Shown: positions 18,296 through 27,347, counted from the stretch's first letter. The stretch: DNA of 64,000 nt from Tianweitania sediminis (GCF_017813335.1 NZ_JAGIYY010000002.1:620001-684000); one strand, 5' to 3'. The notes: a model not told the origin generated them from the sequence alone. A program made the numbers and translations.

Positions 18296-18895
18296 TTATG
18301 CTTCTTCGTTGTCGCTTTCGCTATCACCTTCGTCTTCTTCGGCATTCGGATCGAAGAAGTTGTCGGGGCGGGCGTTCTCGTTGATGTCGTCGCCATAGAT
18401 GGCTTCGGCGGTGGTGAGGGTTTCGCCACGTGCCTGCCGTTCTGCTTCATCCGCCGAGCGGGCGATGTTCAGCGAGATGGTGACTTCCACTTCCGGGTGG
18501 AGCGCAATCGCCACGTTGCTCAGGCCGATCATCTTGATCGGGTTGTTGAGCTGCACCTGGTTGCGCGAAACGTTGAAGCCTTCGCTCACCAGAAGCTCGG
18601 CGATGTCGCGGGTGGACACCGAACCGTAGAGCTGGCCGGTTTCGCCAGCCGAGCGAACGACGATGAAATTCTTGCCGTCCAGCGTGTCGGCAACAGCTTG
18701 CGCTTCCGACTTGCGCTCGAGGTTGCGGGCTTCGAGCTGCGCGCGCTGACCTTCGAACTTCTTCTTGTTCGATTCGTTGGCGCGCAGTGCCTTGCCCTGC
18801 GGCAGAAGGAAGTTGCGTGCGAAACCGTCCTTGACCTTGACGGTGTCGCCCATCTGGCCGAGGCGCGCGATGCGCTCGAGGAGGATGACCTGCAT
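18296..18895 (-). CDS. rplI: 50S ribosomal protein L9
   Basis: Large-subunit protein, 199 aa. The N-terminal rRNA-binding domain [36 protein letters not shown] and the long connecting helix are intact. It is longer than the ~150 aa enterobacterial form because of an acidic C-terminal tail (after about residue 160, rich in Asp/Glu), common in this order. The ATG at 18895 has AAGGA nine bases upstream; that site may be masked by a leader structure described separately. It follows rpsR after a 200-base gap that contains a strong hairpin. Confidence 0.95.
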   Translation of the reverse strand: MQVILLERIARLGQMGDTVKVKDGFARNFLLPQGKALRANESNKKKFEGQRAQLEARNLERKSEAQAVADTLDGKNFIVVRSAGETGQLYGSVSTRDIAELLVSEGFNVSRNQVQLNNPIKMIGLSNVAIALHPEVEVTISLNIARSADEAERQARGETLTTAEAIYGDDINENARPDNFFDPNAEEDEGDSESDNEEA

Positions 18896-18903
18896 GGATG
18901 TTG

Positions 18904-18990
18904 GTCCTTGTTTTATCCGGATCGAACCGGGGATTGGCAACGAGCCACCGCAAGCAAGGACAAAGGGAGCAAAGCCCGTTTCGCTGTCCT
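18904..18990 (-). promoter_or_regulatory. Candidate competing RNA structures controlling rplI translation
   Basis: In the rplI leader (minus strand) three short elements can pair in two exclusive ways. AGGACA (18990-18985) pairs with TGTCCT (18962-18957); TGTCCTTG (18962-18955) also contains the complement, 7 bases, of CAAGGAC (18910-18904), which includes the rplI ribosome binding site AAGGA. The layout is anti-anti-SD, anti-SD, SD. It could let L9 or another signal control translation. Short complementarities occur by chance, so this is a hypothesis. Confidence 0.35.
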
Positions 18991-19065
18991 GCCGCCTGGC
19001 AGTTAGGGCCGGAGCCCAACTCGGATTTTCTGGTCTGCTTTCCAACCGCCGAACGGGGAAAGGGA

Positions 19066-19092
19066 AAGGCGGCCGGACCAGCCGGCCGCCTT
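19066..19092 (-). terminator. Strong hairpin terminator/attenuator between rpsR and rplI
   Basis: AAGGCGGCCGG (19066-19076) pairs perfectly over 11 bp with CCGGCCGCCTT (19082-19092) around a 5-base loop, 5 bases past the rpsR stop. On the minus strand it is followed by the pyrimidine-rich TTTCCCTTTCCCC. It probably ends or attenuates transcription before rplI. Confidence 0.7.
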
Positions 19093-19097
19093 CGATC

Positions 19098-19349
19098 TTA
19101 CTTCACGACGTAGGGCAGGAGACCCAGGAAGCGGGCGCGCTTGATCGCCTTGGCGAGTTCGCGCTGCTTCTTCTGGCTGACAGCCGTGATGCGCGACGGC
19201 ACGATCTTGCCACGCTCGGAAATGTAGCGCTGCAGGAGACGCACGTCCTTGTAGTCAATGCGCGGCGCGTTGGCGCCGGAGAACGGGCAGGTCTTGCGAC
19301 GACGGTGAAACGGCCGGCGCGTCGGGATCTGGTTGATGTCGACCATCAT
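19098..19349 (-). CDS. rpsR: 30S ribosomal protein S18
   Basis: Small-subunit protein of 82-83 aa that binds S6 on the platform. The sequence [39 protein letters not shown] is the family core. Two adjacent ATG codons (19349 and 19346) are possible; the first overlaps the rpsF stop as ATGA, the second gives the more usual 82 residues. GGAAGG lies 6-9 bases upstream. Translationally coupled to rpsF, as expected for partners that assemble together. Confidence 0.96.
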   Translation of the reverse strand: MMVDINQIPTRRPFHRRRKTCPFSGANAPRIDYKDVRLLQRYISERGKIVPSRITAVSQKKQRELAKAIKRARFLGLLPYVVK

Positions 19350-19834
19350 TCAGCGCCTTCCGTTTGAGCTTCCCGTGGACGGCGCGGCGCACCATCACGA
19401 TCACCACCGCCGAAACCACGGCCGCCGCCGCGATCGCCACGGTCACGGTCGCCGAAGCCACCACGGCCGCCGCCGGGACGATCGCCGAAGCGGTCGCCGC
19501 GCTCGCGGTCATCGCGCTTCTGCATCATGGCCGAGGCGCCTTCCTCGTGCTTCTCGACCTTGATGGTCATGAAGCGCAGAACGTCTTCCGACAGACCCTG
19601 CTGACGCTCCAGCTCGGAAATCGCGGCGGCAGGCGCAGTGATGTCCATGAGCGTGAAATACGCCTTGCGGTTCTTGTTCATGCGGTAGGTGAGGGACTTC
19701 AGTCCCCAGTTCTCGATCCGGCCAACGGAACCACCCAGCTCTTCGACGATACCCTTGTACTGTTCGACAAGCGCATCGACCTGCTGCTGGGACAGGTCCT
19801 GACGGGAAAGGAACACATGTTCGTAGAGAGCCAT
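19346..19834 (-). CDS. rpsF: 30S ribosomal protein S6 with Gly/Arg-rich tail
   Basis: Small-subunit protein, 162 aa. The first ~100 residues are standard S6 ([47 protein letters not shown]). From about residue 105 a disordered tail follows, rich in RGD, GGRGG and DRGDRGG runs, ending in [11 protein letters not shown]-like acidic residues. The tail is not part of the core fold; Gly/Arg-rich tails can bind RNA. The ATG at 19834 is chosen by the family start; the open frame continues upstream without conservation. First gene of the S6-S18(-L9) unit. Confidence 0.96.
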   Translation of the reverse strand: MALYEHVFLSRQDLSQQQVDALVEQYKGIVEELGGSVGRIENWGLKSLTYRMNKNRKAYFTLMDITAPAAAISELERQQGLSEDVLRFMTIKVEKHEEGASAMMQKRDDRERGDRFGDRPGGGRGGFGDRDRGDRGGGRGFGGGDRDGAPRRPREAQTEGAE

Positions 19835-19976
19835 TGTTCGCCTTTCTTCGTTTGATCTCCCGGTCCCAACGGCAAAGCCTCTGCGACTTTTCGGGTGCCA
19901 CGTGGGGTGGCGAGAAAGGCGCATCGTCGAGACGGTCGAGAGCGGAGACACGGGAGGCGGGAGACCATCTGGCTCC

Positions 19977-20004
19977 GCAACACGCCTTCAAACAAAGGCG
20001 TTGC
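19977..20004 (-). promoter_or_regulatory. Hairpin in rpsF leader, candidate S6:S18 autoregulatory element
   Basis: GCAAC (19977-19981) and GCCTT (19984-19988) pair with GTTGC (20000-20004) and AAGGC (19995-19999), leaving a 2-base bulge. The hairpin lies about 145 bases before the rpsF start, inside the predicted leader. Several bacterial groups autoregulate rpsF through a bulged leader stem bound by S6:S18, but I could not match that known motif here. Confidence 0.3.
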
Positions 20005-20044
20005 CCTCCGTTCAGCCCCCAGCTGAGACCGGCAGAATGGCGCG

Positions 20045-20072
20045 CTTATACAGGGGCGCCCGTCAAAAGCAA
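20045..20072 (-). promoter_or_regulatory. Candidate promoter for the rpsF operon
   Basis: On the minus strand TTGCTT (20067-20072) and TATAAG (20045-20050) are spaced by 16 bases. The 336-base region 19835-20170 separates divergent rpsF and fabD and otherwise contains only the leader hairpin; no gene was seen there. A CTTGACT near 20119-20125 could be the -35 of fabD but lacks a good -10. Confidence 0.4.
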
Positions 20073-20170
20073 GGTGAATAAGCTGGCATCCCGATGCGAA
20101 GATGGCTTCGCGCCCGTCTTGACTCCATGATCGCCCTTGCGCAACACGCCGCGCAATCGGAGGCATCCTC

Positions 20171-21112
20171 ATGAGCATTGCATTCACCTTTCCTGGGCAG
20201 GGCAGCCAAGCCGTCGGCATGGGCAAAAACTTGGCGGAAGCCTTTCCGGACGCGCGCCGCGTCTTCGACGAAGTCGATGACGCCCTGGGCGAAAAGCTTT
20301 CCGCACTGATGTGGGACGGCCCGGAAGACAAGCTGACCCTCACCGCCAATGCGCAACCGGCTCTGATGGCGGTGTCTTTGGCCGCCATGCGCGCGCTGGA
20401 AGCACGCGGCTTCGACCTTGCCTCGAAGGTCTCTTACGTGGCCGGCCACTCGCTCGGCGAATATTCCGCACTGGCCGCGGCCGGCACCTTTTCCGTTGCC
20501 GACACGGCCCGGCTTCTGCGCATTCGGGGCAATGCCATGCAGGCGGCGGTTCCCGTCGGCGCAGGTGCGATGGCTGCTATCATCGGGCTCGAACAGGATG
20601 CGGTGGAAGAAGCCTGCGCCGAGGCCGGCAAGGGTTCGGCCTGCCAGATCGCCAACGACAACGGCGGCGGGCAGCTGGTGATTTCCGGCGCAAAGGCGGC
20701 TGTTGAAGAAGCGGCGCGGTTGTGCACCGAAAAGGGTGCCAAGCGCGCCCTGATGCTGCAGGTGTCCGCGCCTTTCCACTCCGCGCTCATGGCGCCGGCA
20801 GCCGAGGCGATGCGCGAAGCTCTGGCCGAAGTGCAAAAGAACGCGCCGAAGGTCCCCGTCGTCGCAAATGTCGTGGTGGCACCCTTGTCCGATCCGGACG
20901 AGATCGCCGCGCGCCTTGTGGAGCAAGTGACCGGCCGTGTGCGTTGGCGCGAAACGGTGGAGTGGTTTGCCGCAAATGGCGTGACAACGCTTTACGAAAT
21001 CGGCTCGGGCAAGGTGCTGTCCGGCTTGGCGCGGCGCATCGATAAGTCGGTTACGACCGCAAACATCGCGACGGCGGCCGACGTAGAAGCAGCGCTCGCC
21101 GCTTTGAAGTAA
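20171..21112 (+). CDS. fabD: Malonyl CoA-acyl carrier protein transacylase
   Basis: Loads malonyl groups onto ACP for fatty acid elongation, 313 aa. FTFPGQGSQ opens the protein; the catalytic Ser is in GHSLGEYSALAA near residue 95, and the His partner in SAPFHSALM near 202. First gene of the fab cluster fabD-fabG-acpP-fabF, divergent from the ribosomal genes. A CGGAGGCATCCTC stretch provides the ribosome site before ATG 20171. Length and motifs are standard. Confidence 0.96.
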   Translation: MSIAFTFPGQGSQAVGMGKNLAEAFPDARRVFDEVDDALGEKLSALMWDGPEDKLTLTANAQPALMAVSLAAMRALEARGFDLASKVSYVAGHSLGEYSALAAAGTFSVADTARLLRIRGNAMQAAVPVGAGAMAAIIGLEQDAVEEACAEAGKGSACQIANDNGGGQLVISGAKAAVEEAARLCTEKGAKRALMLQVSAPFHSALMAPAAEAMREALAEVQKNAPKVPVVANVVVAPLSDPDEIAARLVEQVTGRVRWRETVEWFAANGVTTLYEIGSGKVLSGLARRIDKSVTTANIATAADVEAALAALK

Positions 21113-21156
21113 GGCGAAGCCCTGCTAAGGGCGTCGCATCCACGAGGAGACGATCC

Positions 21157-21894
21157 ATGTTCGACTTGACCGGCCGCAAGGCTTTGGTGACCGGCGCAAC
21201 CGGCGGCATTGGGGAAGAGATCGCACGCGCGCTGCACGCTCAGGGCGCAACGGTGGGCTTGCACGGGACCCGCCAGGAAAAGCTCGAAGCGCTTGCCGCA
21301 GACCTCGGCGACCGCGCCAAGGTCTTTGCGGCCGACCTCGGCGATCGTGAATCGGTGAAGGCTCTGGGGCAGAAGGCGGAGGCCGAACTCGAAGGCGTCG
21401 ATATCCTCGTCAACAATGCTGGCATCACGCGCGATGGCTTGTTTGTGCGCATGTCCGACGAGGACTGGGATGCGGTGCTGGAGGTAAACCTCACCTCCGT
21501 CTTCCGCCTGACGCGCGAACTCACCCATCCGATGATGCGTCGCCGCTTCGGCCGCATCATCAACATCACGTCCGTGGTCGGCGTGACGGGCAATCCTGGA
21601 CAGGCCAATTATTGCGCGTCCAAGGCCGGCATGATCGGCTTCACCAAATCGCTGGCGCAGGAAATCGCCAGCCGCAACATCACGGTGAACTGCGTGGCGC
21701 CGGGCTTCATCGAATCGGCCATGACCGGCAAGCTCAACGACAAGCAGCGCGACGCGATCTTGTCGGCCATTCCGTCAAAGAAGATGGGCGCCGGCAACGA
21801 TATCGCGGCTGCGGTTGTTTACCTCGCCGCCAATGAAGCCAGCTACGTGACGGGCCAGACCTTGCACGTGAATGGCGGCATGGCGATGATCTGA
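21157..21894 (+). CDS. fabG: 3-oxoacyl-[acyl-carrier-protein] reductase
   Basis: NADPH-dependent SDR reducing 3-oxoacyl-ACP, 245 aa. TGATGGIGEEIA is the cofactor loop, NNAGITRDGLF the structural motif, and Ser/Tyr/Lys catalytic residues fall in NITSVVGVTG and YCASKAG. The C-terminal YVTGQTLHVNGGMAM is typical of FabG. It follows fabD after 44 bases with GAGGAG upstream of the ATG. Position in the fab operon secures the assignment over other SDRs. Confidence 0.96.
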   Translation: MFDLTGRKALVTGATGGIGEEIARALHAQGATVGLHGTRQEKLEALAADLGDRAKVFAADLGDRESVKALGQKAEAELEGVDILVNNAGITRDGLFVRMSDEDWDAVLEVNLTSVFRLTRELTHPMMRRRFGRIINITSVVGVTGNPGQANYCASKAGMIGFTKSLAQEIASRNITVNCVAPGFIESAMTGKLNDKQRDAILSAIPSKKMGAGNDIAAAVVYLAANEASYVTGQTLHVNGGMAMI

Positions 21895-22014
21895 CGCGGC
21901 CCTGCTGCTGAAACCCAGTGGGTAAACCCGCCGAAACATGAACTTTTTCAGCTTGATTAGCGGCATTGAGGCCGCTAACGAGAGCACTCAACACAGGAAA
22001 CTGAGGGCCACGCC

Positions 22015-22251
22015 ATGAGCGATACCGCAGAGCGCGTTAAGAAGATCGTCGTCGAGCATCTCGGTGTCGAAGCCGACAAGGTAACGGAGCAGGCAAGCTT
22101 CATCGACGATCTGGGCGCCGACTCGCTCGATACGGTTGAGCTCGTCATGGCGTTCGAGGAAGAATTCGGCGTCGAAATCCCGGATGATGCTGCAGAAACC
22201 ATCCTGACGGTGGGCGATGCAGTGAAGTTCATCGAGAAGGCCCAGGCCTGA
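22015..22251 (+). CDS. acpP: Acyl carrier protein
   Basis: Acidic four-helix carrier of 78 aa. Phosphopantetheine attaches to Ser37 in [19 protein letters not shown]. It carries growing acyl chains between FabD, FabG and FabF encoded around it. The 120-base gap after fabG may carry its own promoter, in keeping with the high ACP demand. Length and sequence are standard. Confidence 0.97.
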   Translation: MSDTAERVKKIVVEHLGVEADKVTEQASFIDDLGADSLDTVELVMAFEEEFGVEIPDDAAETILTVGDAVKFIEKAQA

Positions 22252-22339
22252 TCGATCTGCGGGCGGCTCGAAACCGCGTCGCCCGCCATCGGCAACGCTG
22301 CATCATCCCCAAGATCCCGATGTCTCAGGAGGACCGGTC

Positions 22340-23602
22340 ATGAGGCGTGTCGTTGTCACAGGTATGGGCCTGGTGACCCCGTTTGGCCCAGGTGTCGAGC
22401 ACGGCTGGAAGTCGCTTCTTTCGGCGAAAAGCGCTGTGAAGAAGGTCGAGCACTTCGAAACGGACGATCTTGCCTGCAAGATCGCTGCCGTGATCCCGCG
22501 CGGCGACGGGACGAACGGCACCTTCAATCCAGAATCCTACATGGAGCCGAAGGAACTCCGCAAGATTGCGGACTTCATCCTTTACGGCATTGCAGCGGCC
22601 GATGAGGCGCTGAACGACGCCGGCTGGCATCCCGAGAACGAAGCGGATCGCTGCGCCACGGGGGTAATGATCGGCTCCGGCATCGGCGGGCTGGGTGGCA
22701 TTGCCGACAACGCCCTGATCCTGCACGAAAAAGGTCCGCGCCGCGTCAGCCCGTTTTTCATCCCGGGCAACATCATCAACCTTGTGTCGGGTCAGGTTTC
22801 GATTCGCCACGGCCTCAAGGGCCCCAACCATGCCGTCGTCACGGCCTGCTCCACGGGTGCGCATGCAATCGGCGACGCATCTCGCTTGATCGCGTTCGGT
22901 GACGCTGACGTGATGGTTGCAGGTGGTGCCGAATCCCCGGTGATCCGGCTGTCACTGGCAGGATTTTCCGCCACGAAGGCGCTTTCCACCCACTTCAACG
23001 ACACGCCTGAGAAGGCTTCGCGTCCTTATGACGTCGACCGCGACGGTTTCGTCATGGGAGAGGGTGCCGGTGTTGTCGTCCTCGAGGAACTCGAGCATGC
23101 CAAGGCGCGTGGCGCCCGCATCTATGCCGAGGTCGTCGGCTATGGGCTGACAGGGGACGCCTACCACATCACCGCGCCGTCCGAAGATGGCGACGGTGCC
23201 TTCCGCTGCATGACCGCTGCCTTGAAGCGCGCGAATCTGGCACCGGCCGACATCGACTACATCAACGCCCACGGCACCTCGACCATGGCCGACACGATCG
23301 AGCTTGGAGCCGTCGAGCGGCTGGTCGGCAATGCCGCGTCCAAGATCTCCATGTCGTCCACGAAGTCGTCGATTGGGCATCTGCTTGGAGCAGCAGGGTC
23401 GGTTGAAGCCATCTTCTCCATCCTTGCCATGCGCGACAACATTGCCCCGGCAACCTTGAACCTCGACAACCCCTCCGTGGAGTCGGCCATCGACCTCGTT
23501 CCGCATACCCCACGCGAGCGGCCGATCGATGTGGTTTTGTCGAATTCCTTCGGCTTCGGCGGAACCAACGCGTCCCTGGTCTTCCAGCGCTACGCGGCTT
23601 GA
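22340..23602 (+). CDS. fabF: 3-oxoacyl-[acyl-carrier-protein] synthase II
   Basis: Elongating condensing enzyme, 420 aa. The catalytic Cys is in TACSTGAHAIGDA near residue 170; the His pair is in NAHGTST and SSIGHLLGAAG. The C-terminal FGFGGTNASLVF loop is typical. AGGAGGA precedes the ATG at 22340. It completes the fab cluster. A small hairpin after the stop (23611-23627) has no T tract, so read-through to mltG is likely. Confidence 0.96.
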   Translation: MRRVVVTGMGLVTPFGPGVEHGWKSLLSAKSAVKKVEHFETDDLACKIAAVIPRGDGTNGTFNPESYMEPKELRKIADFILYGIAAADEALNDAGWHPENEADRCATGVMIGSGIGGLGGIADNALILHEKGPRRVSPFFIPGNIINLVSGQVSIRHGLKGPNHAVVTACSTGAHAIGDASRLIAFGDADVMVAGGAESPVIRLSLAGFSATKALSTHFNDTPEKASRPYDVDRDGFVMGEGAGVVVLEELEHAKARGARIYAEVVGYGLTGDAYHITAPSEDGDGAFRCMTAALKRANLAPADIDYINAHGTSTMADTIELGAVERLVGNAASKISMSSTKSSIGHLLGAAGSVEAIFSILAMRDNIAPATLNLDNPSVESAIDLVPHTPRERPIDVVLSNSFGFGGTNASLVFQRYAA

Positions 23603-23711
23603 GGAGGACGGCGCACAAGGCGTGCGCTGTTGCCTGCTTCGTCTGTCATTTCTGCCATAAAGGGGCGATAGTTCGGAGGCTGATTCCCTTCATGGAGCAC
23701 GCCGGAACCCT

Positions 23712-24887
23712 ATGAGCATCGAGCCGACCGATCAGCACCCGTCAGGCGCCGGCACCAACCGGCCGATCGTGCCGAAATCGGCCAGTGAAGCGCTTCGTCC
23801 CCAAAAGGGAGTGCCGCCGCCGCGCCGCTCGCGCAAGTCTCGCAGCCAGTTCGTGGTGTTCATGAACTTCGTGGTGACATGCCTGGTGCTGCTGGCTATC
23901 GTGGCTCTGGCGGGCGCCTGGTTCGGACGATCCATGTTCAACGGGCCAGGCCCCGCCACGCAATCCGAACTGGTGATGATCAAGCCGAACTCGAGTGTTG
24001 CGTCGATCGCAACCACGCTCGAGCGCGAAGGCGTCATCAGCGATGCGCGCATCTTCCGCATCGGCCTTCGCGTGAATGGCGCAGATGGCGACTTGAAGGC
24101 CGGCGAATACGAAATCAAGCCGGGCAGTTCCATGCGTGACATCATGGAACTGCTGCGCTCGGGCCGTTCCGTGCTGTTGTCGCTGACGATTCCCGAAGGA
24201 TTGACAGTGCAGCAGGCCCTGCAGCGCATCGCCGAGCACGACGCCTTGACCGGCGAAATGCCCGCCGAGGTGCCGCAAGAAGGCTACCTGATGGCCGATA
24301 CCGAGCGCTTTACGCGCGGCATGTCGCGCCAGGCTTTGGTCGACAAGTTGGAGGCCAGCCAAACGGCCCTGATCGAGGCCGTTTGGGAGCGGCGACAGCC
24401 CGACCTCCCGCTTGAGAACATCAACGAGTTCGTGACGCTTGCTTCCATCGTCGAGAAGGAAACGGCGGTGGCTGATGAACGTCCGCGCATCGCCGGCGTG
24501 TTCATCAACCGCCTGCGCAAGGGCATGCGGCTGCAATCCGACCCCACCATCGTGTATGGACTGTTTGGTGGCGCCGGGAAGCCGGCCGACCGCGCGATCT
24601 ACCGTTCCGACATCGACAAGCCGACGCCCTACAACACATACCGCATCGACGGTCTGCCGCCGACGCCGATCGCAATTCCAGGCCGTGCTTCGCTGGAAGC
24701 GGTTGCCAACCCCTCGCGTACCGACGAACTTTACTTCGTGGCCGATGGCACCGGCGGGCATGTTTTCGCCAAGACGCTGCAGGAGCACAATGAAAATGTA
24801 GCCCGCTGGCGTGCTTTTCGCCGCCAACAGGCACAGCAGGCGGGTCAAAGCGCGGACGCAGCCGACGATACGCTGGCGGTCCAATGA
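23712..24887 (+). CDS. mltG: Endolytic murein transglycosylase MltG
   Basis: Inner-membrane-anchored enzyme that cleaves nascent peptidoglycan strands, 391 aa. After a cytoplasmic Pro/Arg-rich segment, one transmembrane helix lies near residues 48-70, followed by a LysM-like subdomain and the YceG catalytic domain. The catalytic Glu is in LASIVEKETAVADERPRIAGVF; NRLRKGMRLQSDPTIVYGL is the matching substrate cleft. It lies between fabF and yicC on the same strand, the usual alphaproteobacterial order. The tail after 365 is Gln/Ala-rich. Confidence 0.93.
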   Translation: MSIEPTDQHPSGAGTNRPIVPKSASEALRPQKGVPPPRRSRKSRSQFVVFMNFVVTCLVLLAIVALAGAWFGRSMFNGPGPATQSELVMIKPNSSVASIATTLEREGVISDARIFRIGLRVNGADGDLKAGEYEIKPGSSMRDIMELLRSGRSVLLSLTIPEGLTVQQALQRIAEHDALTGEMPAEVPQEGYLMADTERFTRGMSRQALVDKLEASQTALIEAVWERRQPDLPLENINEFVTLASIVEKETAVADERPRIAGVFINRLRKGMRLQSDPTIVYGLFGGAGKPADRAIYRSDIDKPTPYNTYRIDGLPPTPIAIPGRASLEAVANPSRTDELYFVADGTGGHVFAKTLQEHNENVARWRAFRRQQAQQAGQSADAADDTLAVQ

Positions 24888-24926
24888 GCGCTTCAGTGCC
24901 CGCGCGGCATCATGGGTAAGGTCGCG

Positions 24927-25814
24927 ATGGGTTTGCAGAGCATGACGGGCTTCGCGCGTGCCTCGGCAACAGGCGAGGGCGCCTCCGTTGGCTGGGAGTT
25001 GAAGTCCGTCAACGGCAAGACTTTGGAAGCCCGCCTGCGCATGCCTCCCGGCTTGGAGCGGCTTGAGCAACCGGCGCGCCAGATCCTGCAAAAGCGTTTT
25101 GCGCGTGGAAACATCCAGGCAACCCTAACCCTGAGCCGCGAGGAGAAATCAGCGCAGCCGGTGGTGAATGAGAGCCTGCTGCGACGAATGGCCGAGCTCG
25201 CCGGGCGTTTGGAAAAGGAATACGGCGCCGCCCCGGCCACGTCTGCCCAACTGCTCGCCCTGCGCGGTGTCATGGAAGCGCCGGAAGCGCTGGAAAGCGA
25301 CGAAGAACGTGCAGGCCTCGACCGCGCCATCCTCCAAACGCTGGAAGACGCGGCGCGCGGGCTTGAAGAAGCACGGCGCAGCGAAGGCGCTGCACTGCAG
25401 GGCGTGTTGCTCGCCCATGTTGAAACGATCGATGCTCTGAGGCAACGCGCGGAAGCGGATCCCTCGCGCGACATCCTAGCCATCCGTGCGCGACTGAGCG
25501 AGCAGGTGCGCTTGTTGTTGGAAGCCTCGCCCGCGCTGGACGAAGCGCGGCTTCACACCGAAGCAGCCATTCTGGCGACGAAGGCTGATCTGCGTGAGGA
25601 GCTCGATCGCCTCAAGATCCACGTCGAAGCGGCACGCCAATTGCTGATGGAGAACGGCGCTGTCGGTCGCAAGCTCGACTTTCTGGCGCAAGAATTTAAT
25701 CGCGAATCGAATACTTTGTGCTCAAAGGCCAATGCTGCCGCCGTGACCGCGATCGGCCTGGAGCTGAAGGTGGTGGTCGATCAGTTTCGCGAGCAGATCC
25801 AGAACCTGGAGTGA
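24927..25814 (+). CDS. yicC: YicC family endoribonuclease
   Basis: Protein of 295 aa with the family start LQSMTGFARAS, an N-terminal YicC domain and a C-terminal DUF1732 domain (RKLDFLAQEFNRESNTLCSKA near 255). Family members form hexamers and cleave RNA. An ATG 15 bases further upstream is possible, but 24927 has GTAAGG before it and matches the family start. It is followed after 9 bases by gmk, a pairing found across alphaproteobacteria. A long central coiled-coil-rich helical part is expected. Confidence 0.9.
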   Translation: MGLQSMTGFARASATGEGASVGWELKSVNGKTLEARLRMPPGLERLEQPARQILQKRFARGNIQATLTLSREEKSAQPVVNESLLRRMAELAGRLEKEYGAAPATSAQLLALRGVMEAPEALESDEERAGLDRAILQTLEDAARGLEEARRSEGAALQGVLLAHVETIDALRQRAEADPSRDILAIRARLSEQVRLLLEASPALDEARLHTEAAILATKADLREELDRLKIHVEAARQLLMENGAVGRKLDFLAQEFNRESNTLCSKANAAAVTAIGLELKVVVDQFREQIQNLE

Positions 25815-25823
25815 AAGAAAGCG

Positions 25824-26495
25824 ATGCCCGCGGTTCATCCGTCGACCTTTATCCGCCGGCGCGGCGTCATGCTGGTGATCTCCTCGCCGTCAGGAGCAGG
25901 CAAGTCCACAATCGCGCGCAACCTTCTGGAAAACGATAAGGCCCTCGAGCTTTCCGTAAGCGTCACGACCCGCGCCCGCCGCGGCAGCGAGATTGATGGC
26001 GTCCATTATCATTTCGTGTCGCATCGCGATTTCGAGCGCCTCCGCGATACCGATGCCCTGCTGGAATGGGCGGAAGTGCATGGGAATTATTACGGCACGC
26101 CGCGCGAACCGGCCGAGATCGCGCTGTCCGAAGGGCGTGACATGCTGTTCGACATCGACTGGCAGGGTGCCAAGCAACTGAGCGAGAAGATCCGGGCCGA
26201 TATCGTGTCTATCTTCATCCTGCCACCCTCGATGCGAGAACTGCGCAGCCGGTTGAAGCGGCGCGCCGAAGATTCCGATCAAGTGATTGAAACCCGACTG
26301 GCAAACGCGCGCAAGGAAATCGAGCACTGGCGCGACTACGACTACGTCGTGATCAACGACGATCTGGACCGCGCCTTCGGCGCTGTTCGATCGATCGTGG
26401 CTGCCGAGCGCCTCCGTCGCGACCGGCGGCCGGGTCTGTTCGATTTCGTGTCCGACCTCCTCGACGACAATTCCGCCGCCCCGGCGGAACAGTAG
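25824..26495 (+). CDS. gmk: Guanylate kinase
   Basis: Phosphorylates GMP to GDP, 223 aa. The P-loop is [13 protein letters not shown] near residue 22; the GMP-binding [20 protein letters not shown] and the lid region [17 protein letters not shown] are intact. Starts at ATG 25824 shortly after the yicC stop. Last gene of the plus-strand cluster; it converges on rsmA with only 9 bases between stops. A 7-bp stem inside its last codons (26471-26489) is not followed by a T tract. Confidence 0.95.
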   Translation: MPAVHPSTFIRRRGVMLVISSPSGAGKSTIARNLLENDKALELSVSVTTRARRGSEIDGVHYHFVSHRDFERLRDTDALLEWAEVHGNYYGTPREPAEIALSEGRDMLFDIDWQGAKQLSEKIRADIVSIFILPPSMRELRSRLKRRAEDSDQVIETRLANARKEIEHWRDYDYVVINDDLDRAFGAVRSIVAAERLRRDRRPGLFDFVSDLLDDNSAAPAEQ

Positions 26496-26504
26496 CAAGC
26501 CTGG

Positions 26505-27347
26505 TCAGCCAGCGGGGTGCCCCAGGCAGTTGGCGAGCCTGATGAACTCAGCGACGTCCAGTGTTTCTGCGCGGCGGGTTGGATCAATGGCGGCGCGCGC
26601 GAGGAGTGTTTCTCCGCCAAGCGCCTTCAGGCTTTGACGCAGCATCTTGCGGCGCTGCCCGAAGGCGGCCTGAGTGACCCGTTCCAGCATGCGCAACTCC
26701 ACCGCAGCCGGCGAAGGTCGCGGCTGCAGGGTTACCACCGATGATGTGACCTTGGGCGGCGGCGTGAAGGCTTGTGGCGGCACGTCGAAGGCAATGCGCG
26801 CTTCCGTGCGCCAGCCAGCCAGCACGGCAAGCCGGCCATAAGCGTCATCGCCTGGCTTGGCGACGATCCGTTCTGCCACCTCGCGCTGGAACATCAGTGC
26901 CATGCTTTGAAAGAACGGGGGCCACACCGGAACGGTGAGCCAGCGTACCAGGAGTTCAGTGCCGATATTGTAGGGCAGGTTGGCGATGATCCGCACCGGA
27001 TCCTTGCCTGCTGCCAATGCCGCGAAATCGGATAGAAGCGCGTCGCCTTCCGTTACCTGAAGCCGTCCGGGATAATGCTCGGCAACTTCCTGCAGGATGG
27101 CGAGGCATCGCTCGTCCCGTTCGATGGCAAGGACCTGCTTGGTTCCTTGCGCCAGAAGGGCCCGCGTCAAGCCGCCCGGTCCAGGCCCAACCTCAATCAC
27201 CGTCACGCCGTCGAGAGGTCCGGCCGCGCGGGCGATCTTGCTGGTCAGGTTGAGGTCGAACAGGAAATTCTGCCCGAGCGCCTTCTTGGCGAAAAGGCCG
27301 TGGCGATCCACGACCTCGCGCAGCGGCGGAAGTGCATCAATCGCCAC
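26505..27347 (-). CDS. rsmA: 16S rRNA (adenine(1518)-N(6)/adenine(1519)-N(6))-dimethyltransferase
   Basis: KsgA-type rRNA dimethyltransferase, 280 aa, modifying two adenines near the 3' end of 16S r[22 protein letters not shown] opens the domain; the SAM motif is [17 protein letters not shown] and the catalytic [11 protein letters not shown] follows. The gene lies 24 bases after the SurA-like gene on the same strand. In the usual surA-pdxA-rsmA order pdxA would sit between them; here it is absent. Confidence 0.94.
   Translation of the reverse strand: MAIDALPPLREVVDRHGLFAKKALGQNFLFDLNLTSKIARAAGPLDGVTVIEVGPGPGGLTRALLAQGTKQVLAIERDERCLAILQEVAEHYPGRLQVTEGDALLSDFAALAAGKDPVRIIANLPYNIGTELLVRWLTVPVWPPFFQSMALMFQREVAERIVAKPGDDAYGRLAVLAGWRTEARIAFDVPPQAFTPPPKVTSSVVTLQPRPSPAAVELRMLERVTQAAFGQRRKMLRQSLKALGGETLLARAAIDPTRRAETLDVAEFIRLANCLGHPAG

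Noticed and set aside
20063-20926. 287-aa minus-strand ORF opposite fabD
   Set aside because: Antisense of fabD; no recognisable motif and no start context.
23611-23627. Hairpin GCGCAC/GTGCGC after fabF as terminator
   Set aside because: Six base pairs and no T tract on the plus strand.
23742-25091. Long minus-strand ORF (449 aa) opposite mltG and yicC
   Set aside because: Shadow of well-conserved plus-strand genes in GC-rich DNA; composition is Arg/Gln/His-rich with no family motif.
26471-26489. Hairpin TTCCGCC/GGCGGAA at the end of gmk
   Set aside because: Inside the coding region, followed by no T tract on either strand; likely codon coincidence.
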